NCBI RefSeq assembly: GCF_963678245.1
Contig: NZ_OY782770.1
Coordinates: forward strand, 682,001-746,000
Direction of reading: 5' to 3'
From: an uncultured Sunxiuqinia sp.
GTDB taxonomy: Bacteria > Bacteroidota > Bacteroidia > Bacteroidales > Prolixibacteraceae
DNA length: 64,000 nt
Part shown: one piece after another, positions 27,543 through 37,076 of the stretch
How the letters are laid out: each line of letters starts with the position of its first letter
Position numbering within the stretch: position 1 is the first letter of the stretch
Notes under the pieces: model-generated
Seen by the model: only the letters and a program-made list of their open reading frames with translations
Databases searched by the model: none
What the model was told of the DNA's origin: nothing
Made by a program: the position numbers and the translations under genes

Positions 27543-27567
27543 CCCTTCACTATTTAGCATCAATTTA

Positions 27568-29040
27568 TCATTTTAAAAGATGATAGGTTAACCCAATTGA
27601 AAAGGCTAGGTTCGACTTATCATACAACTCTTTGTAAGTTCCTACTCCCTCATATTCAATTTCCTTATAACCATTTTCGTATACCGTGTTAAGCACACCC
27701 AGATCCATATCAAAAGCATCACTTACTTTAAACTTTGCTCCCAACCCAACTGAGTTAGAGCTCAAGCTATAGCTGATATCAGTCTGATACCCTCGCCCTA
27801 CACCGGTTTCAGAATGCATTAACCCGGCACTGATTGTGGTTACCTCGTTGAGTTGAAGCTCCAAACCTCCGGCCAACTCATAGTAATTTTTCTCAATATC
27901 ATTTTCCTTTCCTGACCAATCTGCAGCTTTATCAAAATAATTACTGAACGATCCGGATAGTTTAAAATTATCCAGCAACTGATAGTCAACCCCTGCCGTA
28001 AAAATTGCCGGAATATCGTTTCGAAATTCAGCACCATCGGGATATACATTCAAGTCATCCTTTTCAGTATGATTGGTCATTTTCAATACGGTTTTAAATT
28101 CGTACCGAAACCCCATGTTCAGCTTCTCATTGGGCTTAATATTTAAACCGATTATTGGAGTAAATCCGGTTCCTTTCTGATCCAAGCTTTCATACTTATC
28201 ACCCATTTGCGAAGCATAAGCGCTAGCAGTAGCTGCTTTCACGCTCATTGTCTGTGCTGCTTCGCCAAAGGTTGTTCCACTTTGAAAACCATAGGCAGCA
28301 GCAGTTTCATCAGGCATTGTAGCACTGGCAGGGTACTCTCCAAGTTGTGCTGCTGCAGCACTTGCACCAGTAGCTAGCTGATTAAACAGGTCGGTAGCTA
28401 AAACAGGCTGAGATCCCACAATTAAGCTAATTTGTTTGATATGTCCGTCGTAAGTATTTTTTGCACTAATCACCCGCAACCCTATCGCTCCGCTAAAAAC
28501 CTCACTAAACGTGTAGCTGGCATTGAGCTGTGCGCCTAAAAATACCGAGCGACCATCAAAATACAAGTCAGAGGAATAACCATCAGTTGCAATGCCAAGT
28601 TGGCCCAAGGCCGCCGGAAGTTGAGCAAATGGAATCTCGAATGACGGTAAACCGGTTTTATACTCAGCCGTTCCACCCCCTCCATTAACTCCGAATCCGA
28701 AAGAAAAAGCAAATCGCTCCTTTTTATAAACTGCAAATACAGAAGGAAAAACAGGCACGGTAACATCTCCGTTATAAGTAGATTCGTTCAGTAACGGATA
28801 CATATTTTCAATCGTCCGAGTTTGAAAAATACTTTGATTATTGAATGAAAAATGCCAGCCGTCGTTTAGCTTTACCAGTCCTGCCGGGTTGAAGTAAACC
28901 GCATCAATATCAGTTGAGGCATTTCGTGAAAGCATCCTGATGTACTGCGCACTTTGGTTCGCATTTGTTAAGATACCACCTGCCCATACTGATTGCATTA
29001 ACCCCAAAAAAACAACAGTCAGCAAAGTTGATTTTTTCAT
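27568..29040 (-). CDS. FadL/OmpP1-family outer-membrane transport protein
   Basis: The 490-residue protein has a signal peptide (about 1-20, ending VWA). The FadL-type N-terminal hatch follows (GGILTNANQSAQYIRMLSR, then DIDAVYFNPAGLVKLNDGWH with the typical NPAGL motif), then beta strands to the C-terminus (LAFSIGLTYHLLK). FadL-type channels move hydrophobic compounds such as fatty acids through the outer membrane. An alanine-rich insertion (about 220-280, GASAAAAQLGEYPASA) is unusual for the family and may be an extracellular loop. A TACTTTTG -7 box (29073-29080) lies upstream on the minus strand. Confidence 0.9.
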   Translation of the reverse strand: MKKSTLLTVVFLGLMQSVWAGGILTNANQSAQYIRMLSRNASTDIDAVYFNPAGLVKLNDGWHFSFNNQSIFQTRTIENMYPLLNESTYNGDVTVPVFPSVFAVYKKERFAFSFGFGVNGGGGTAEYKTGLPSFEIPFAQLPAALGQLGIATDGYSSDLYFDGRSVFLGAQLNASYTFSEVFSGAIGLRVISAKNTYDGHIKQISLIVGSQPVLATDLFNQLATGASAAAAQLGEYPASATMPDETAAAYGFQSGTTFGEAAQTMSVKAATASAYASQMGDKYESLDQKGTGFTPIIGLNIKPNEKLNMGFRYEFKTVLKMTNHTEKDDLNVYPDGAEFRNDIPAIFTAGVDYQLLDNFKLSGSFSNYFDKAADWSGKENDIEKNYYELAGGLELQLNEVTTISAGLMHSETGVGRGYQTDISYSLSSNSVGLGAKFKVSDAFDMDLGVLNTVYENGYKEIEYEGVGTYKELYDKSNLAFSIGLTYHLLK

Positions 29041-29210
29041 GCTCTTTTTTGTTTAAAGATTAGTATAGCAAACAAAAGTATATTATTTCACTTTTAAACA
29101 ATGCATACCTGATGTAAAACAGCTTATCGAAAAATATCGATATGTTTGATTCCTCCCGCGAATAGGAAGTTGTAGACCTCATTTTACGTTAAAACATGAC
29201 ATGCAAGAAA

Positions 29211-29276
29211 AGGAGAGCGTGTCAGAATCATATTACCAGAAACAAAAAAGGAGAGATCTGACGCTCTCTCTTTCTT
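29211..29276 (-). terminator. Terminator of fructose-6-phosphate aldolase gene
   Basis: GAGAGCGTGTCAGA (29213-29226) pairs with TCTGACGCTCTC (29257-29268) around a loop of about 30 bases. It lies just past the stop codon of the aldolase gene. Confidence 0.55.
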
Positions 29277-29298
29277 TACTTCTATAGATATGAGTTAA

Positions 29299-29964
29299 CT
29301 AAAATTCAATGTCATATAAATCTGCACCATCTTTCTCAAACTGAGCGATACTAATATCAGTCATGGGGTGTTTGATTAATTGCATCAACAACTCGGGACT
29401 AATTGTTGCCGAATGAGAACCATTCATACTGACCCTGTAAATCTGGTCAACTGTTTTAAAGCTCGCTGCCAGTACTTTTGTATCTAATTTGTATTCGTCC
29501 ATATTTTTAGCAATATCACGTACAACTTCTATCCCGTGTGACGAAATATTATCTAAGCGACTAACATACGGAGCAACAAAGTCGGCTCCGGCTTTTGCTG
29601 CCACCAAGGCCTGCTGTTGTGTAAAAATTGCTGTTGCTGTTACTTTTATTCCAGCATCTTTCAGAATACGCATAGCTTTGAACCCTTCCGGGAAAACCGG
29701 AATTTTGGCATAAAAGTTATCACCTAAATCGAAATACGTTTTGTATTTTTTCGCCTCTTTAACAATCTCTTCAGAAGTAGAGCTCATTACCTGAACATGC
29801 ATCATACCATCGCCTACAATTTTCGAAACCTCATCAATAGCAACTGAAAGTTTCATCCCCGATTGTTTCAGAATGGTCGGGTTTGTTGTAACTCCTTCAA
29901 GAGGGAAAAAATCGTATAGTTCCTTCAAGGCTTTAATATCAGCCGTGTCTGCCATGTAAATCAT
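29299..29964 (-). CDS. fsa: Fructose-6-phosphate aldolase (transaldolase-like)
   Basis: FSA splits fructose 6-phosphate into dihydroxyacetone and glyceraldehyde 3-phosphate by a Schiff-base mechanism. The 221-residue protein has the family start (MIYMADTADIKALKELYDFF, then PLEGVTTNPTIL). The Schiff-base lysine is Lys87 in NFYAKIPVFPEG. VTATAIFTQQQALVAAKAGA and PYVSRLDN complete the signature. Family members may instead be transaldolases, and substrate choice cannot be read from the sequence. It is followed upstream by three other carbohydrate genes on the same strand, so it may recycle C3/C6 intermediates in that pathway. Confidence 0.92.
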   Translation of the reverse strand: MIYMADTADIKALKELYDFFPLEGVTTNPTILKQSGMKLSVAIDEVSKIVGDGMMHVQVMSSTSEEIVKEAKKYKTYFDLGDNFYAKIPVFPEGFKAMRILKDAGIKVTATAIFTQQQALVAAKAGADFVAPYVSRLDNISSHGIEVVRDIAKNMDEYKLDTKVLAASFKTVDQIYRVSMNGSHSATISPELLMQLIKHPMTDISIAQFEKDGADLYDIEF

Positions 29965-30061
29965 AACGTTTTACTTTTTACAACAAAAAAACGCAAGACT
30001 GATTGAGAGCTTTCAACTATCAATATAATCCTGCGTCAGTTCGTTTATTTTAAATTTTCAA

Positions 30062-31333
30062 TTAAATATCTTTCGCATTTGCCAGAAGATAATCTTCGGC
30101 TTCTACGGACCAAAGTTCGTTATTATTCTCACATATTTCATGCAACTTCGCAAATAAAGGATCAGATTTTCCCTTTTCTTTAAATTCAGAAATAGCTGTC
30201 AACGGAATTTCCTTATGGGTATAAATTAATTTTTTCCCTCCCGGAATATTTGGCAAGTCAAGAGTTGTATCAATTACCGCATTTAAGCCGCCAATATGGG
30301 TTACCAATCCGGCAGGATCCAGTCCTTTTCCGAACATTTCGAGCGACTCTACCATATCATCATTATTCCCACCCGACGTACCAACGATATGTGTAGAACC
30401 ATAGTGAACGTTGTAGAAATTCATTTTGGCACTGAAGTCTGTTTTACTTGGACCTGCAAAAAAGTTCAAACATCCATCGTTTGAAAGAATCGCATCGCCT
30501 TGCTCAATTACGGGAGGCACCGGAGCAAAAACAAAAACGTCGTTATAGCCTTCTCCTCCGGTTAAACCACGTAATTTTCCAACAGGATCTTCTCCACTTG
30601 TATTCAGGTAAACCAGCTCAATACCTTTCGATTTTGCCCATTCAGGAGAATAGATAGTTGCTGCCCTGTCTAAACGTGCCTGATCAATATCGGTTACAAC
30701 CATTAACGATGGTTTACGATCTTCACGCATGATCACATAATTGATCGCTGCCAATCCCATGGGGCCAACTCCTGCCAGAATCGCCATTTTTCCACCATCA
30801 ACAATTTCCATATCGTGCTTGTACGATCCGGGAGTGGTATGATAATTGGCATGCATGGCACCAATTACACAGCTCAATGGCTCAGCCAATGATGCCGGAT
30901 AATAACCAGGGCCTTCGTAAGCCAACAGGCAATCTTGAACCAACACATCTTTAGGAATGATTACATAAGTCGCATCGCCACCAATGAACTGGTATGAATA
31001 ACCTGGAGCACTCAGCACGCCAACCGGACCGTCTTTGTAATAGATAGCTGGTTGAATTGAGTACTTTTGACCAGGCTTGAATTTATCCTTCCATTTTGCC
31101 CCTACTTCTACAATTTCGCCAGCAAACTCGTGACCAATTAGAATTGGTTTTTCGGCTACGTCGTCAGGAATACGCTTGTGATCAGTTCCCTGTGTTGCTG
31201 CTTTGTACGACGACATACAAATACTGTCGGAAACTACTTTGGCTAAAATCTCATCATCTTTGATTGCGGGAAGTTCAAACTCTTCCAAACGCAAATTTTT
31301 TTTACCATATAATCGAACTGCTTTTGTTTTCAT
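30062..31333 (-). CDS. Zinc-dependent sugar-phosphate dehydrogenase, L-sorbose-1-phosphate reductase (SorE) type
   Basis: The 423-residue protein is a medium-chain zinc dehydrogenase. Cys39 (DSICMSSYKAATQG), His68 and Glu69 (GHEFAGEIVEVG) mark the catalytic zinc site, and ILAGVGPMGLAAINYV is the NAD(P)-binding turn. Long stretches such as NVHYGSTHIVGTSGG, LDLPNIPGGKKLIY and PLTAISEFKEKGKSDPLF match the SorE/YggP group that reduces L-sorbose 1-phosphate to glucitol 6-phosphate. The actual ketose phosphate used here is not certain. It lies next to a rhamnulose-phosphate-aldolase-type fusion, so it may act on a rare sugar or sugar-phosphate product. Confidence 0.82.
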   Translation of the reverse strand: MKTKAVRLYGKKNLRLEEFELPAIKDDEILAKVVSDSICMSSYKAATQGTDHKRIPDDVAEKPILIGHEFAGEIVEVGAKWKDKFKPGQKYSIQPAIYYKDGPVGVLSAPGYSYQFIGGDATYVIIPKDVLVQDCLLAYEGPGYYPASLAEPLSCVIGAMHANYHTTPGSYKHDMEIVDGGKMAILAGVGPMGLAAINYVIMREDRKPSLMVVTDIDQARLDRAATIYSPEWAKSKGIELVYLNTSGEDPVGKLRGLTGGEGYNDVFVFAPVPPVIEQGDAILSNDGCLNFFAGPSKTDFSAKMNFYNVHYGSTHIVGTSGGNNDDMVESLEMFGKGLDPAGLVTHIGGLNAVIDTTLDLPNIPGGKKLIYTHKEIPLTAISEFKEKGKSDPLFAKLHEICENNNELWSVEAEDYLLANAKDI

Positions 31334-31370
31334 ATTGTCTTATTTTTTCATTTTTCAATAACCCTTTATT

Positions 31371-31421
31371 CCGAGCTTGTTTCTGAATCTGTCTGCAAAG
31401 AGATCCTGAAACAAGTTCAGG
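31371..31421. repeat. Second copy of dispersed palindromic repeat core
   Basis: CCGAGCTTGTTTCTGAATCT (31371-31390) can pair imperfectly with AGATCCTGAAACAAGTTCAGG (31401-31421). The core CTTGTTTC and its complement match the inner arms of the 13911-14039 element. The copy lies between two genes of the sugar cluster. Confidence 0.7.
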
Positions 31422-31450
31422 ATGACTCCTCCAAAAAGGACAAACATCCC

Positions 31451-33418
31451 CTATTTCAGCATATTTTGTCCGCCGGTTACAGGAACAGCCTGCCCGGTTT
31501 CGTACTCTTGCTCCATCACATAAAAGATGGCTCTCATCACATCCAGAGGTGTACAACCTCTTCCGGCAGGAACCTGTGCCTCATAAAAATGTTTCACATC
31601 TTCAATGGTTTTGGCTCCCGGTACTTTCCCGGCTCTTAAATATTGAACGAACAATCCGTTTTCCGGATCAGCCCACAAAGGTCCGTCAAAGAAGTTGCCC
31701 GGACAAATAGAATTTACCTTTATTTTTGATGGCATTAATTCCAACGCAAAAGATTGGGTCAAGCCAATTCCACCAAACTTGCCTCCGGCATAGGCGAAGT
31801 TTTTATTGCTTCCTTTCAATCCTGATTTTGAGTTGATTTGGATGATGTCAGCAAAATGGTCTGCCTTAAATTTGTTTTGTAATTTCATCACTGCCGATGC
31901 GTATTTTGAACAGATAAAATAGGCTGAGTAATTCACCTTAGTCATCAACTCAAATGTTTCAGGAGTCATTTCATCTAATCCACCTGCACGGAGAATACCA
32001 GCATTACTGATGAATGCATCCAGACCGCCAAAATTAATAACCGTTTCAAAAACCAAGTTTTTTACCGAGTCTGCATTCGAAACATCAGCTTTTACAAACA
32101 GCGCCTTGTTTTTTCGTTTAACCGAATTTAGCTCAACGGCGAATTCCTGGCCTTTTTCTGTATTCAGGTCAGCAATAACCACATTGGCACCATGCTGCAT
32201 CAATTCTTCTACAATACCGGCTCCAAACCCCTGAGCGCCTCCAGTTACAATAATAACTTTGCGATCAGCGCGTCCGGCAGTTGCTCCCAAGGATATTTTA
32301 GAGCGATACTGTTCCACTTCCCAACTCTCGATGAATTCGATTTGTGCTTTGCTCATTGGATGCTGTCCACCAAACGAATCAGCAAACTGAGCGATACGAC
32401 AGTGATCAGTCACGACATCGACTAAAATACCAGCTCCTTCAGCATGATCCGCCATTACGATCACTCCTAAGCCCGAAGCAAAAATAACTTTTGGTAATTT
32501 GCCTTTGTCTGATTGGTATTTTTCGATTCCGGCTTTTACATCAGCTAAAAATGCCGCTATATCATCTTTAAAATCAACATACAAATAAGATGAATTGGCA
32601 TACACAATACCATCAGGAGTAAATGGTAATGAGATGGCTTGGCGATTCTCTTTTTGCAAGTATTTATTAAGAATAGTACTGTTTGCAAGCTGAACTGTTT
32701 TTAATCCATTGCCCGAAACCATCATACGAATAGCAGGAATAATTTCATCAGCAATTGAAAGGGCAGGCAAAACTTCATTTTGAGCTTCTTCGCCATAAGC
32801 AGCATTCAGTTTTGCATCAATTTCGTTGTAGGCCGCATGAATTTCCTCAATTGAGTTTCCACCAACAAACACCCCGTGGTTTTGCAGGAAAATAACGGCA
32901 GGCTCTTTTCCTTTTTCTTCGCGGTACTTGAGAATTTCTTTCTCAATTACTTTAAACAGGATGTATCCCGGATCTTCGTAACCAATATAAAGCACGTCAT
33001 CACCAAACAGCTCAGCTGTTTTTTCGGCAGCTTGGTTGCTGCACATCAAGCCGTTTACTTTGGTGGAATGGGTATGTACAACCAACGAATAATCAATCAG
33101 GTTATGTAATGAAGTTTCTACCGATGGCCGCTGTCCTTTTTCCGGCTCCACCCGACTTTTCATCAGGTCTTTCACAATTTCGTCTTCCCGTTTCAATACA
33201 TCGTCAGAGTATTGTTTGGTATGCACTTCGGCCAAAATCGAACGATCTAATTTGGCGAAGCCATTCTCTTCGATCGTTGCCAATGCAAATCCACTAGCTT
33301 TAATCCAAATATATTTATCGTTTTTGTATGAAGTATTACCACCTCCGGCCAACACATAGTCTTTCTGTTTGCCATAAAACTGAGATACTTCAATAAGATT
33401 TTTTATTCCTTGTTCCAT
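31451..33418 (-). CDS. Bifunctional class II aldolase / short-chain dehydrogenase (RhaD/RhaE-like)
   Basis: Residues about 1-370 are a class II aldolase domain (LAGGGNTSYKND, zinc-binding VVHTHSTKVNGLM and QNHGVFVGGNS). Residues about 400-655 are a short-chain dehydrogenase (VTGGAQGFGAGIVEELMQHG binding NAD(P), YAGGKFGG with the Tyr-Lys pair). Such fusions in other bacteria split rhamnulose 1-phosphate to DHAP and L-lactaldehyde and oxidise or reduce the aldehyde. I chose the ATG at 33418; a TTG six codons up is possible. The family fits 6-deoxyhexose breakdown, but no rhamnose isomerase or kinase is in the window, so the substrate is open. Confidence 0.9.
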   Translation of the reverse strand: MEQGIKNLIEVSQFYGKQKDYVLAGGGNTSYKNDKYIWIKASGFALATIEENGFAKLDRSILAEVHTKQYSDDVLKREDEIVKDLMKSRVEPEKGQRPSVETSLHNLIDYSLVVHTHSTKVNGLMCSNQAAEKTAELFGDDVLYIGYEDPGYILFKVIEKEILKYREEKGKEPAVIFLQNHGVFVGGNSIEEIHAAYNEIDAKLNAAYGEEAQNEVLPALSIADEIIPAIRMMVSGNGLKTVQLANSTILNKYLQKENRQAISLPFTPDGIVYANSSYLYVDFKDDIAAFLADVKAGIEKYQSDKGKLPKVIFASGLGVIVMADHAEGAGILVDVVTDHCRIAQFADSFGGQHPMSKAQIEFIESWEVEQYRSKISLGATAGRADRKVIIVTGGAQGFGAGIVEELMQHGANVVIADLNTEKGQEFAVELNSVKRKNKALFVKADVSNADSVKNLVFETVINFGGLDAFISNAGILRAGGLDEMTPETFELMTKVNYSAYFICSKYASAVMKLQNKFKADHFADIIQINSKSGLKGSNKNFAYAGGKFGGIGLTQSFALELMPSKIKVNSICPGNFFDGPLWADPENGLFVQYLRAGKVPGAKTIEDVKHFYEAQVPAGRGCTPLDVMRAIFYVMEQEYETGQAVPVTGGQNMLK

Positions 33419-33527
33419 AATTGTTTTAAATTCCAAAATTCATGTTTTAAATTCCAAGTGGCACATCTTCGTGAGCTTCCACCCTCCTTCTTCCATTCGT
33501 CTCTCACAAGATTACTACAAACATTTT

Positions 33528-34757
33528 CTATTTCACAAAGTGACTGATGACTGCATGGCCCAAGGCTATAAACTCATCACGCTCGGTCAATTTAGCGCTG
33601 CCGGTTGCATCCAGAAAACCTTCTTTATCGCTGGCTACCAAATACTGATGTGCTGCGACAACACAAGCTCCTTCGTAACCGATTTTTTTCATGGCAGGGC
33701 TGAGCTCTTTTCCATCGCCACCCAAAATGGTGATTGGATCCAACTTAGGCGTGTTGTGCTCGGTACCAAATGTAATTACAAATCCTTTATCGTTAAAGAA
33801 GTTGACAAACTGCTCTAAAATCTCTGGTTTATTTCTTCCCGGAATTAACTCCAACGAATAGACATTTTTAGTCACTAAGCTTTGGTATAACTTTTCATAG
33901 TCACCCTCAAAGTCGGTGAACTCACCCTTCGGATTATCGAGTAAAACCGGATAGCAAGGTATTCCTCCAGCGTGTATAATTAAATCAATCACCTGTTCCA
34001 AACTTAAAAAGGCTTTGTCATCTTCAGGAACAAATGCTTTTCCACCGGATTTTAACAGGTTGCCACGAATTTCGTTTTCCAATCCTGCAAAATCATCCAT
34101 CGCAGACTTTGGCTCTTTCCCGCTAAATATTTTTTGCCAAACTGCTTTTTGCTGTTCTTCGGAAGTGTATTTGTCAGCAATTGCTTCCCGCAGAGCTTTG
34201 GCAATGTGACGCTCACGAAGTAGGTTTTTCGCATATTTTGCTCTCATCGTCTCAAATGAAAAGCTTATATCTTCACCCAACTCTTTCAACCAGTCATTCA
34301 ATTTCCCAATCATCTCTGCCGTTTGACGATTGCTCTCATCTTGAACGGACAACAAACGCTCAAGCATTTCGGCATTCATCTCAACCGGGTATTTCAATCC
34401 TTTACCACTAAAATAAGTTCTTCCAGGATTGTTGGGGTCATTTACCCGAACTCCTTCAGCCTGCAAATCCTTTTGCAAAGCCATAAATTCAATATTGAAT
34501 AAAGGGAAAATATTAAACTTTTTGGCTTGCCTGTTGAATTCGACGTAACCATCAGTTGTGTAAAAGTCATTAATTCCCAACACCTTCACTCCTTCTTCTT
34601 CAGCCATCTCAAAAACCTGGATAATTTCGGAAAATGCGCTAAACGAATAGGGTGTATGGAAGTGTCCATTCACCGGAAGTATATTTTCATTCACCTCTAA
34701 CACTTCGGACAAAAGCTTGCGTTCTTCTGGATACTGTCTAAAAATTGATTCACTCAT
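33528..34757 (-). CDS. PHP-domain protein
   Basis: This 409-residue protein has the PHP metal-binding start (NGHFHTPYSFSAFSE), a central region (GINDFYTTDGYVEFNRQAKK, LFNIEFMAL) and a late histidine motif (FGTEHNTPKLDP), which together form a polynuclear metal site for phosphoester hydrolysis. It is longer than typical YciV-like PHP proteins, with an inserted helical region at about 130-240. It lies upstream of the aldolase-dehydrogenase gene in the same direction, so it is probably part of the sugar-phosphate pathway, perhaps as a phosphatase. The substrate is not known. Confidence 0.85.
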   Translation of the reverse strand: MSESIFRQYPEERKLLSEVLEVNENILPVNGHFHTPYSFSAFSEIIQVFEMAEEEGVKVLGINDFYTTDGYVEFNRQAKKFNIFPLFNIEFMALQKDLQAEGVRVNDPNNPGRTYFSGKGLKYPVEMNAEMLERLLSVQDESNRQTAEMIGKLNDWLKELGEDISFSFETMRAKYAKNLLRERHIAKALREAIADKYTSEEQQKAVWQKIFSGKEPKSAMDDFAGLENEIRGNLLKSGGKAFVPEDDKAFLSLEQVIDLIIHAGGIPCYPVLLDNPKGEFTDFEGDYEKLYQSLVTKNVYSLELIPGRNKPEILEQFVNFFNDKGFVITFGTEHNTPKLDPITILGGDGKELSPAMKKIGYEGACVVAAHQYLVASDKEGFLDATGSAKLTERDEFIALGHAVISHFVK

Positions 34758-34891
34758 AAGGTTTTCATCTATAGTTTATTCATTGTACTACAAATGAAGA
34801 AAGATTCCAAGCGAAAGGCATCCTTTGGTATCCTGCATCGCGATACCATACAATTACAACAATAAAAACACTAAGCTGCGTTGCTTATCGA

Positions 34892-35908
34892 TCAGGCATT
34901 TTCGCAGCAATACTGCTCTATAGCATGATAGTGTCGCTCCTTTTCCTGTTCGGGAAGAAGGCTGGCCATCACCGCATTGCGCACCAACTGGCACAAATCG
35001 GCCTTGCTAAGATTCAATGCTTCGGCTGATGCCCGGAAATTTTCATTCATATAGCCGCCGAAATACGCCGGATCGTCTGAGTTTATGGTAACCAATACGC
35101 CATGATCCATGAGTTTTTTAAGCGGATGATCTTTTAGATTGTTGACTGCCTTCAACGCCAAATTGGACAAGGGGCAGACGGTCAATGGAATTTGTTTCTG
35201 CACCAGGTCGGCAATCAAGAACTCATCATTTATTGCTGCAATGCCGTGATCAATGCGGAAGACCTTCAGTAAATCGATTGAATCTTTTACATTGGCGGCC
35301 GGGCCTTCTTCTCCCGCATGAGCAACCGTTAAAAAGCCTTCTTCGCGTGCTTTGGCAAACACCCGTTCGAACTTCGAAGGCGGATTTCCCTTCTCCGAAG
35401 AATCCAGCCCTACTCCCACAATCAGATCTTTATAGTCGAGCGCTTCCTTCAATGTATTAAAAGCCGATTGTTCATCCAGATGTCGCAGAAAGCATAGAAT
35501 CAACTCGCTACTAATTGCCAGTTTTTCGCGACCATCTTGCAAAGCCCGGTTGATACCGTTGATAACCGTTGCAAACAAAATGCCTCGGTCGGTATGCGTT
35601 TGCGGATCGAAAAAGATTTCGGTACGCACCACGTGCTCGTCCTTGCATTTTAAAAGATAAGCCCAGGTTAGATCGTAAAAATCCTGTTCTTCGCGCAATA
35701 CATTTGCTCCTTCGTAATACAAATCCAGAAACTCCTGCAGATTTGAAAACTTGTAGGCCTGTTTGAGTTCATCCACCGAATCGTATTTCAGTTGGATATT
35801 GTTCCGTTCGGCCAACTTAAAAAGCAACTCCGGTTCCAGAGTACCTTCAATATGCAAATGAAGTTCAATCTTCGGTAGGCCTTGTATAAAATCTGCGAGT
35901 GTAGTCAT
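34892..35908 (-). CDS. Adenine deaminase of the adenosine-deaminase-like family
   Basis: The 338-residue protein has the zinc-binding HLH start (KIELHLHIEGTLEPELLF, His17 and His19), the catalytic segment TVAHAGEEGP, and NSDDPAYFGGYMNENF. It closely matches the type 2 adenine deaminases (yeast Aah1/Pseudomonas PA0148 group), for example EFLDLYYEGANVLREEQDFY and LDSSEKGNPPSKFERVF. These turn adenine into hypoxanthine for purine salvage. In this group SDDPAYF replaces the SDDPxxxx of true adenosine deaminases, so adenine is the likelier substrate. Confidence 0.87.
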   Translation of the reverse strand: MTTLADFIQGLPKIELHLHIEGTLEPELLFKLAERNNIQLKYDSVDELKQAYKFSNLQEFLDLYYEGANVLREEQDFYDLTWAYLLKCKDEHVVRTEIFFDPQTHTDRGILFATVINGINRALQDGREKLAISSELILCFLRHLDEQSAFNTLKEALDYKDLIVGVGLDSSEKGNPPSKFERVFAKAREEGFLTVAHAGEEGPAANVKDSIDLLKVFRIDHGIAAINDEFLIADLVQKQIPLTVCPLSNLALKAVNNLKDHPLKKLMDHGVLVTINSDDPAYFGGYMNENFRASAEALNLSKADLCQLVRNAVMASLLPEQEKERHYHAIEQYCCENA

Positions 35909-36131
35909 AACTTGATTTGTTTATCGTTGTAAAGTTGCAGTTTTTAGGTGAAAATTTGCAAGAGTAAGAAAAGGTTTTTTCTAATTCGACAAAAACCAGA
36001 AGCTAAAAAAGAAAGCCCTGTCAGGTTTTCGTGGCCTCTGTAGCTGAATTTGATTTGAAGAATACAAAATATACCATGCAGAATACTAAATCAGAATGAA
36101 GAGTTATTCTGCAATCGTTTTTTACTATTCT

Positions 36132-36869
36132 TCATCTTCTTTTTTCATTGTTTCGGGACTGTTGTTGAGCTCTGCCTTTCCGACGCAGGTACTGACTCCG
36201 GTAGCCAGCGCGCTTGTTCTCATCATTTCGAAACACGTACTGACCACAGGTGCTCAGTTCATCCACCGCCTGCTTCAGGTAGGCATAAGCCCTGTCGCGC
36301 AGGTCTTTTGTATCACTCTGAGGTTGGTGGGCTGCAGCATCTAAACCGGGAAGTTCGTCGCTCAATCGCCGTGCCTGATCCAGCGCTGACAGGTCAAAAC
36401 CGATGGATTGAAGTAAATCCTGATGAACTTTGCCAAGCACAGCCAAATCATTCAACGATTGGTACAGTGCCGCATGCGGACTTTTCCGGGCGATTTGCCG
36501 GAGCTCTTCCTGCAGCTTCAGATGTTTGCGGAAGGCATACCGAAAGCTTTGCGTAACCATACTGTACAAGTGCTTACCTTCCTTCAGTTTATCCTGAAAT
36601 ACCCCCATCGCTATGGGAGACTGACGTTTTTCGCTGCTCCATCTCCCCTGAAAATAGGTCAACAACTCGAAACGCAGGATAAAAGTATCGAGCAATTCGG
36701 CAGACAAGCCGATATCCAACAATTCGGCCCAGTCGTTTTTACTCCACACATACAAGTTATTGGCTTCCTGCAAGTAGACGGCAATCGGCATGGAAGGACG
36801 CTTGAGCTGATTGGAAGGAATAGCTTTTAAAAGCTGGATTTGTTTTTCAGTGGGTTTGAATTGGTTCAT
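36132..36869 (-). CDS. Hypothetical helical protein
   Basis: The 245-residue protein has no signal peptide and no membrane segment. It is mostly alpha-helical (LRDRAYAYLKQAVDELSTCG) and has a very basic C-terminal tail (NKRAGYRSQYLRRKGRAQQ). I do not recognise a domain. A tail rich in Arg and Lys suggests contact with nucleic acid, but this is a guess. It stands alone between the deaminase gene and the CarD-like gene. Gaps of about 210-220 bases lie on both sides and show no clear signal. Confidence 0.7.
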   Translation of the reverse strand: MNQFKPTEKQIQLLKAIPSNQLKRPSMPIAVYLQEANNLYVWSKNDWAELLDIGLSAELLDTFILRFELLTYFQGRWSSEKRQSPIAMGVFQDKLKEGKHLYSMVTQSFRYAFRKHLKLQEELRQIARKSPHAALYQSLNDLAVLGKVHQDLLQSIGFDLSALDQARRLSDELPGLDAAAHQPQSDTKDLRDRAYAYLKQAVDELSTCGQYVFRNDENKRAGYRSQYLRRKGRAQQQSRNNEKRR

Positions 36870-37076
36870 GATTTTTTAATTCAGATGAATAACCCTTCAA
36901 TTTAACAAAAATTGATCATCTGACGGTGCTAGCAGCATCATAAAAAAAATACCAACCCATTTCTTTTCTGCTAAAAAACGAAACGAACCTTCCCTGCTCA
37001 AACACCAAAGCCGCTATGTGCTAAATATCAGGAATGCATCAGCAGATTTCAATGTCAAGAAAACACGATCAATGAA

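Noticed and set aside
34892-35908. Adenosine deaminase as the call
   Set aside because: The SDDPAYFGGY motif and long matches to type 2 adenine deaminases point to adenine instead.
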